This document shows positions 60,001-64,000 of a DNA stretch of 64,000 nucleotides, piece by piece. Location of the stretch: contig NW_015961959.1 of the NCBI RefSeq assembly GCF_000497045.1, positions 372,001 to 436,000 of the forward strand. The letters are read 5' to 3'. Both the position numbers and the translations under genes were made by a program. Below the pieces are notes generated by a model. That model was given only the letters and a program-made list of their open reading frames with translations, made no database searches and was not told the origin of the DNA. The first letter of the stretch is position 1; every line of letters starts with the position of its first letter. This DNA is from Kalmanozyma brasiliensis GHG001. Taxonomy: Eukaryota; Basidiomycota; Ustilaginomycetes; Ustilaginales.

Positions 60001-60139
60001 GTTCAGGGCGCTCTTGTCGAGCTATCAGACGCAAAGGCCGGAGGTATGGGAGAGGATCACGAGCCAGTTGACGCCGGATCAGATGCAGTTGATTCAGCAG
60101 GCGAGCCAGGGCAAGGATGAGCGCGTCAAGACGTTGTAG
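57002..60139 (+). CDS. Importin-7/8-type karyopherin (Sxm1/Nmd5 family)
   Basis: 1,045 residues, single exon, starting at ATG 57002 (CTCAATATGGAC). These beta-karyopherins carry ribosomal proteins, tRNA-related factors and signalling proteins through nuclear pores under Ran control. Seen: the N-terminal importin-beta domain with QVFTHSLDPNPNSRKAAELE, VRQAAAVYFKNRVRRHWD and LLEVVRAYRWNN, then HEAT repeats (e.g. PRLCFSEEDDELWELDAVDF, AEAIGSLIDHDEVHAAMAPN) and a highly acidic C-terminal segment (about residues 900-990, EDEEDEDET and EEDDFEEDDEEDE) ending in SQLTPDQMQLIQQASQGKDE. This matches yeast Sxm1/Nmd5 and human importin-7/8; I cannot tell which. Confidence 0.92.
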   Translation: MDALVQVFTHSLDPNPNSRKAAELELKKVEAQDGMLSSVFQIVAATQVDISVRQAAAVYFKNRVRRHWDATPVRGAPTAVVIPQGDRDAIKANILQTLVDAPTQIRVHVANALGTIARCDFPDQWPTLMDQIGQLLQSQEPQQVYGGLRALLEVVRAYRWNNGVKMMEQLAPVTLPLILQTGRNLLDSDNASSAQVGEILYVILKVYKTSMHAELTKHQQSHESIVPWGTFLLQVVQKEIDPSQLPSDDDAKEVAPWWKAKKWAFHSLNKLFSRYGNPSQLPSDMKNYKPFADNFVQTFAPEILKVYLRIADANSQGKMWISKKAFYFLCMFFTECVKPKATWALLKPHVLQLTQSFIFPRLCFSEEDDELWELDAVDFVRANLDPFEEIGSISGSAATFVQTVASKRTKTSFMPLLEFVTSVVNAYPAQRSAKEKDGAFHLCRAMDLTMVNHEKVSGMLDSFFAQHVIPEMKSEHKFLRYRACDLVKAFDLQGVQWSDNATLEAAFRGVMDCIGDAELPVRVVAAEAIGSLIDHDEVHAAMAPNAARLMQELLKLSDETDLDILSPTKSKVVANFGEELLPFSIQLTEQMAESYLRLVNENLESADRDPDGTMELNVDNHEDDKLFAAMGCLNTIFQIIASAESKPDILEKLESVVLPIVAFTLEKDCVELFDDCLELTDTLTYYQKKVSPGMWHIFTLIYKSFKGPGIDYLSEMLPTIDNCVSYGVEVVQASAEYKSMLVDIFLTAMTSDQLGMTDQVAACKLADVILLLLRGGVDEALARIVQAVLPHTVDEEKIKADVRKWSIIVVLDALVYNAGATLQVLEAANATTALFGAITSLLPKLTRVHEKKVASSAIIQLLALEPASLPPALQNNLAPFLVALATQLDGLPEAIKKRNELLEAFENDEDEEDEDETSFASSSAPNVDTSGFEDVDDDKDVVDEDNEYLEMFARERAKLRARANGEELEDDDEEDDFEEDDEEDELSYESPMDAVPVFEQFRALLSSYQTQRPEVWERITSQLTPDQMQLIQQASQGKDERVKTL

Positions 60140-60245
60140 TAGCACGCACTCTGTATGCCGATGTCAATGCTATTGCTTGATTAGAGTTCCACCGCGGTCT
60201 TTCCGTATGAAGTCTGAGCTTAACTTTCGCAGACTGCAGGAACGG

Positions 60246-61189
60246 TCAAGACTGTGCCAGCTGATCGACGACCTGCTGCTGCCTCTCCTCTCCCAGCGGG
60301 AATGCCAGTCCGTCCTCGCCCTGATCCACCCCGCTCACCAACCCGCGCAACGAGATATCATACACAATCTCCTCGATCTTCTTGACATCATACTGCAACG
60401 TCACACACCAATCACGAGAATCAGTGTCAGCGATCCGCTCCTTCCTCTGTGCTATGAGACCGCCGTTAAACGTACCTTTATACTATCGAAGCGCTTCCGC
60501 AGACTATCATTCTTGAGATTCAACAGCTGAAAACCCGCATGGACCTGCTTGACGAAGCTGGCCAGCCGGACGGGGGTGCGGAAGTCGCCGAGGGTGACGC
60601 TGTTGACGGCGAGGCGGGGGAGGTCGTTGATGGTGTTGATGAGCGCATGCAGGTAGTCCTCTGTCACGAGTTGTATTTTGGACGGTGGAAGGCTGGTGAG
60701 GCCGAGGATGTGGGCCGCTTGGTGCTTCGTCAGCAGCTCGCCGGTCGTAAGTAGCACGATGAGGATCAGGGAGGAGGTAAGGTTCTTGAGCGGATAGGAG
60801 AAGTCGTCGCACCACTGTCCACATCATCGTGATCAAGGGTGTCAGCCTTTGGTCTTTACTTTGGATAAGGGTGGTGCACTTACACGGTAGAACCCGTCCT
60901 CGGGGACCATCCTCGCCAAGTCGGCAACTTTCCCCCTCACCTCGTCCCACAACCCCGTCGTCCGCTCCACCACCCGCCCAAACTCGACCCCTTTCACCGA
61001 ATGTACGCCATTCAACACCGACGATATCGACCGATACAACCGATCCAGCTCCTTGGACTTTTCGCGAATGGCATCCGACAGCTCACGCTCCTGCTCGAGC
61101 TGCGCGAAGAGCGGTTCGAATTCGGCAGCTATGCGGTCTTGGGGCGAAGCGAGGGTGGTGCTCTCCACGAGCGAGGTCTGGGTGGTCAT
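60246..61189 (-). CDS. Translin, 3 exons
   Basis: Exons 61189-60884, 60814-60476 and 60392-60246 join to 263 residues over introns of 69 and 83 nt. Translin forms an octameric ring with TRAX that cuts and binds single-stranded RNA (C3PO) and was first found binding recombination-junction DNA. Seen: SDAIREKSKELDRLYRSISS, then after the splice FYRWCDDFSYPLKNLTSSLI, the hallmark EDYLHALINTINDLPRLAVN followed by SVTLGDFRTP, GFQLLNLKNDSLRKRFDSIK and, in exon 3, YDVKKIEEIVYDISLRGLVS. These are the strongest conserved regions of the family. All three splices use GT-AG and preserve frame. It is divergent from the UTP30-type gene. Confidence 0.94.
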
Positions 61190-61595
61190 GCTGGAAGAAC
61201 TTTAGTGCTTGCCTTCTTTGCAGAAAAGGCAGGCCAAGATGAAGTAGGTCAGGTCGAAGCAGAGGACCCTCCTGCAGGTGCTGTCCTAAGCTGCCGTTGC
61301 TGAGCGGAGCCTGTCACTTTTTTTGAGCGGTTCTTCTTGTTTGCCTTCGAGGAGGCACACAGGTGGAGGTCGAGGAGGGCTGTATTATGTAAGCATTACC
61401 ACCTGTCAAAGGGCTGGAATTTTTTGCCTCGAACCCTGGGAAATTCGTCAACCCCGCGCCACGAGAAGCTTTTTTGTGTGAGAAGTTTTCCTGTGCAGCG
61501 CTCGCCATCAACTCTCGGCCTTGCCTCCCCTCCTCCCCTCAACATTCACCATCGACACACCGCAGCAGATACCTGTGGTCTATAGGCAAGCAACG
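61190..61595. promoter_or_regulatory. Divergent promoter of translin and the L1-domain gene
   Basis: 406 bases. A T6 run (about 61317-61322) and C/T-rich stretch (61515-61545) are visible. No gene seen. Confidence 0.4.
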
Positions 61596-62729
61596 ATGCC
61601 ATCCAGGACGAAGCCCAGCCCGGCCGCCGCGCCAGCAAAAGCGGTCATTGCGACCCCCTCGACCTCCCAGATCGGCGTCTCGAACAGCAACCTCGACTCT
61701 GCCCAGGTTCTACAGGCCTTCCGCGCCCTGTCCGCGCACACCTCGCGTCGCACCACCGTCCCTTCCTCGGCACTCCCCCTCGACGGCGCGTCTGGCAACC
61801 TTCGCGATCCGTCCAACGCCGTCTACGTCCAGCTCACCCTCAACACCCTTTCGCCTACATCGCACGTCAAGCCGGTGCGCATCAACCTGCCGCACGCGCT
61901 TCACACCCCCGGTGAGGTGTCCGTTTGTTTGCTGGTCAAAGACCCGCAGCGCGAGTACAAGGACTTGCTCGTGGCGCAAAAGATCAAGTGCATCTCTCGT
62001 GTTGTCGGTGTCACCAAGTTGAAGGGCAAGTTCAAACCCTTCGATGCACGAAGGGCGTTGGTGCAGGAGCATGACATGTTTCTTGCCGACAGCCGGATTG
62101 TTCCCACCCTTCCGAATTTGTGTGGGAAAGTCTTCTTTGATGCCAAGAAGAACCCGCTCACCGTCAACCTCACCAAGCCCTCCCGGCTGGAGGAGGAGCT
62201 GGAAGGTGCTATCAAGGCAACCACCTTCACCCAAAACAAGGGAAGCTGTACGACGATCAAGATCGGTTACATGGCCAAACACACTCCGGAGGAGTTGACG
62301 GAGAACCTGCTGGCTGCGATGCCCGCCGTGCTCAGCCGCGTCAAGGGCGGATGGGAGAACGTGCACAATGTGGATGTCAAGACGGGCAATTCGGCTGCGT
62401 TGCCGGTGTGGAACCAGAAGTTGGGGGTTAAGACGCACGCCACTCCCTCGGTGGAGAAGGTCGCAACGCCCGCGACACCTGCCAAGCGCGTGGCTGAGAT
62501 CCAGGAGGATGCAACACCCTCCAAGAAGAGCCCGGTGAAGAAGGTCCAACTCGCCGAAACCGCAGCGGTCAAAACACCAAGCCCGAGAAAGACCCGAGCT
62601 GCCGCCGCCGCAAAGGCCAACATCGCCGTCGAGGCTGCTGCTACCGCAACGCCCTCCAAGACCCCCGCAAAGGGTACCCCAAAGAAGATCGCTTCCAGCG
62701 TCTCGAGGAGCGCCCGCAATGTCAAGTAG
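61596..62729 (+). CDS. Ribosomal L1-domain protein of the UTP30/CIC1/RSL1D1 type
   Basis: 377 residues from ATG 61596. Proteins of this type are nucleolar and assist ribosome assembly (Utp30 in the 90S particle, Cic1/RSL1D1 in the pre-60S). The L1 fold is seen in residues about 70-270: VYVQLTLNTLSPTSHVKPVR, INLPHALHTPGEVSVCLLVK, HDMFLADSRIVPTLPNLCGK and FTQNKGSCTTIKIGYMAKHT. The C-terminal third is Lys/Ala/Thr-rich with repeated ATPxK motifs (KVATPATPAKR, ATPSKKSPVKK, ATATPSKTPAKGTPKK), typical of a nucleolar basic tail. The first ATG in frame with good context was chosen. No intron. Confidence 0.88.
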   Translation: MPSRTKPSPAAAPAKAVIATPSTSQIGVSNSNLDSAQVLQAFRALSAHTSRRTTVPSSALPLDGASGNLRDPSNAVYVQLTLNTLSPTSHVKPVRINLPHALHTPGEVSVCLLVKDPQREYKDLLVAQKIKCISRVVGVTKLKGKFKPFDARRALVQEHDMFLADSRIVPTLPNLCGKVFFDAKKNPLTVNLTKPSRLEEELEGAIKATTFTQNKGSCTTIKIGYMAKHTPEELTENLLAAMPAVLSRVKGGWENVHNVDVKTGNSAALPVWNQKLGVKTHATPSVEKVATPATPAKRVAEIQEDATPSKKSPVKKVQLAETAAVKTPSPRKTRAAAAAKANIAVEAAATATPSKTPAKGTPKKIASSVSRSARNVK

Positions 62730-63285
62730 TCTTGCTCATGTAGATACGTGTCCTCGTTGCATTTTTTCTCCAAGTCATCTGTTCTATTCATTTGCTACTC
62801 TCTGTGAGAAGTGTGTTGTTTGACAATGAGGTCTGCTTTTGCAGCACGAGCAAGTGTGTCAGCGCCGGGCGAGGGCGCAACGTCCAGGCCTGCCTGTCGC
62901 GTCCCTTCCCGCTCGGCTTTGTTGATGCAGTCACAACGGGTCGAGGTCTATCCGCCCGGCTGTGCGGTCTCACTTCCCACAGCGCGTTCGGTTCATCGCA
63001 GCTTGCTTCGCAAATCGTCACAGAATGTGTCAATCTGTTGGATTCAGAACAAGCATATGCCACCACCAAACGGCAGTGACAGAGAAAGAATGGACAAGGA
63101 AGAAACAAAGAGGGTGCGAATACGATCGACGAGGTATTGTGTTTGAACATGTGTATATGTGATTTGCGAGCAAGCTGCTTGTTCTTGGAATGTATGACGG
63201 GGGCTCTTGTGGCGGCGGTACGTGAAACCGGTGCCTCTTGCTGACACGGCCCCACCTGTTCCCGGTTTTACAAGTCGAGACCGCT
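62730..63285. other. Convergent intergenic region between the L1-domain gene and VAP
   Basis: 556 bases between stop codons; short frames only. Contains T-rich 3' UTR sequence near 62760-62790. Confidence 0.45.
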
Positions 63286-64000
63286 TCAGAACATCACATA
63301 GGTGATGGCGAAAACAGCAAAGGCGATTCCGGCGACAATGTGGATGGGCACACCGTCGGCAGAGGCAGTCTGCGTGTTGCCGGACGAGCCTCTGGCCTTT
63401 TCGAGCTCCTTCCTGAGCTTGGTCACCTCCGCTTGCAACTCGGACTGCGAGAGGCTCGACACGTCCTTACCGCCAGACGAAGTAGAGCTGCCGCCGCCAG
63501 TGACACCGTTGACAGCGCTTGCACCGGCATTCTTGGTAGCAACAGCCGCGGCACCTGCACCAGCAGCAGCAGCACCACCAGCGGCAAAGAGCGCCTCCTT
63601 GGCCTTGACAGGGTACGAGCCGTCGGTCTTGGCAGATGCGTTCTGAGCAGCAGCGATGGGGTTGTACGACTGGTAGCTCTCGTCACCGTTGGGCGAACCT
63701 CGGACGGTGCTGTACTTGTCGTCGCCGTTGATCTGGCTCTGGTTGCCCTCGTCCTCCTCGGCGAGCGGCGCTGTGGTAGCGGGCAAGTATGCACATCGGA
63801 TCTTTTGCTCGTGGATTGCCGACTTGTTCTCCTTCTCGATCTGGGGCCAGATCTCCTGCAGCGAGGCGGTCTCGAAGTCGGGCGTGATGATGGTGGACTG
63901 AACCAGGAACTTGTCTCGGCACTTGGCAGACGAAGGGGGCTCCTCCTTCATAGGCTGGAGGAGGACCTGGACCTCGACCTTCTCTCCTGGCTCGATACGG
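63286..64000 (-). CDS. VAP/Scs2-type ER membrane protein (5' end outside window)
   Basis: The frame is open at the right edge and ends with a stop at 63286; about 238 residues are seen. The visible N-part is the end of an MSP (major sperm protein) domain: IEPGEKVEVQVLLQPMKEEP then CRDKFLVQSTIITPDFE. VAP proteins sit in the ER and bind FFAT-motif partners at membrane contact sites. After an acidic/Asn linker (EEDEGNQSQINGDD) there is a coiled-coil stretch (SLSQSELQAEVTKLRKELEK) and a C-terminal anchor (HIVAGIAFAVFAITYVMF). The catalytic-like FFAT-binding face lies mostly outside the window. Confidence 0.9.
   Translation of the reverse strand, partial: RIEPGEKVEVQVLLQPMKEEPPSSAKCRDKFLVQSTIITPDFETASLQEIWPQIEKENKSAIHEQKIRCAYLPATTAPLAEEDEGNQSQINGDDKYSTVRGSPNGDESYQSYNPIAAAQNASAKTDGSYPVKAKEALFAAGGAAAAGAGAAAVATKNAGASAVNGVTGGGSSTSSGGKDVSSLSQSELQAEVTKLRKELEKARGSSGNTQTASADGVPIHIVAGIAFAVFAITYVMF

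Noticed and set aside
58187..60145. 652-codon minus-strand frame across the importin gene
   Set aside because: Same antisense effect; no motif, and it runs through the conserved HEAT region of the importin.
1..64000. tRNA, rRNA, CRISPR arrays, transposons
   Set aside because: I found no tRNA-like A/B box pair, no rRNA sequence, no regularly spaced repeats and no transposase or reverse transcriptase motif in any frame.

Overview
The window is nuclear DNA of a fungus, most likely a basidiomycete smut (Ustilaginomycetes). It is GC-rich, genes are dense and on both strands, and long genes are intron-poor while short genes carry several small introns (about 68-154 nt, GTRAGY-type donors, CAG/TAG/AAG acceptors). 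The gene set is fungal: a Zn2Cys6 regulator, HAP2, EMC4, CHZ1, SOF1, RPC17, an IML2/TTC39 protein and NPC1. I name no species because no database search was possible. I support 31 protein-coding genes, two of them cut by the window edges and two of unknown function, plus one doubtful small ORF. I see no rRNA, tRNA, CRISPR array or transposon.

Layout. 1-8.8 kb: the end of a disordered protein, a 2 kb gap and a Zn2Cys6 transcription factor. 8.8-20 kb: IML2 family protein, mitochondrial bS18m, arylamine N-acetyltransferase, ASA1-like WD protein, cactin and LSM12. 20-34 kb: NPC1 sterol transporter, STN1-like telomere protein, CHZ1 histone chaperone, RPC17, SOF1 and HAP2. 34-43 kb: GPI-anchored ThuA-like protein, kelch protein of the KLHDC4/Kel3 type, peroxisomal enoyl-CoA isomerase, an unknown nuclear-looking protein, a four-exon Myb-like protein and ARP1. 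43-48.5 kb: rhamnose-dehydrogenase-like SDR, PRXL2-type thioredoxin-fold protein, EMC4 and a sugar phosphate cyclase of the EEVS/DDGS/DHQS superfamily. 48.5-52 kb: a 3.5 kb stretch with no gene I can support. 52-64 kb: secreted GH5 mannanase, RAD17, an importin of the Sxm1/Nmd5 type, translin, an UTP30-type L1 protein and the end of a VAP/Scs2 protein.

How the genes relate. This is mostly a housekeeping neighbourhood, not a functional cluster. Themes that recur are ribosome and RNA production (RPC17, SOF1, UTP30, cactin, LSM12, bS18m), chromosome maintenance (STN1, RAD17, CHZ1, ASA1) and ER/lipid biology (NPC1, EMC4, VAP). Many genes lie head to head and probably share promoters. The most unusual items are the stand-alone sugar phosphate cyclase with mixed family signatures, two same-strand genes only 11 nt apart (PRXL2-like and SDR), a lengthened linker inside the HAP2 DNA-binding domain, and a 9-nt terminal coding exon in ARP1.
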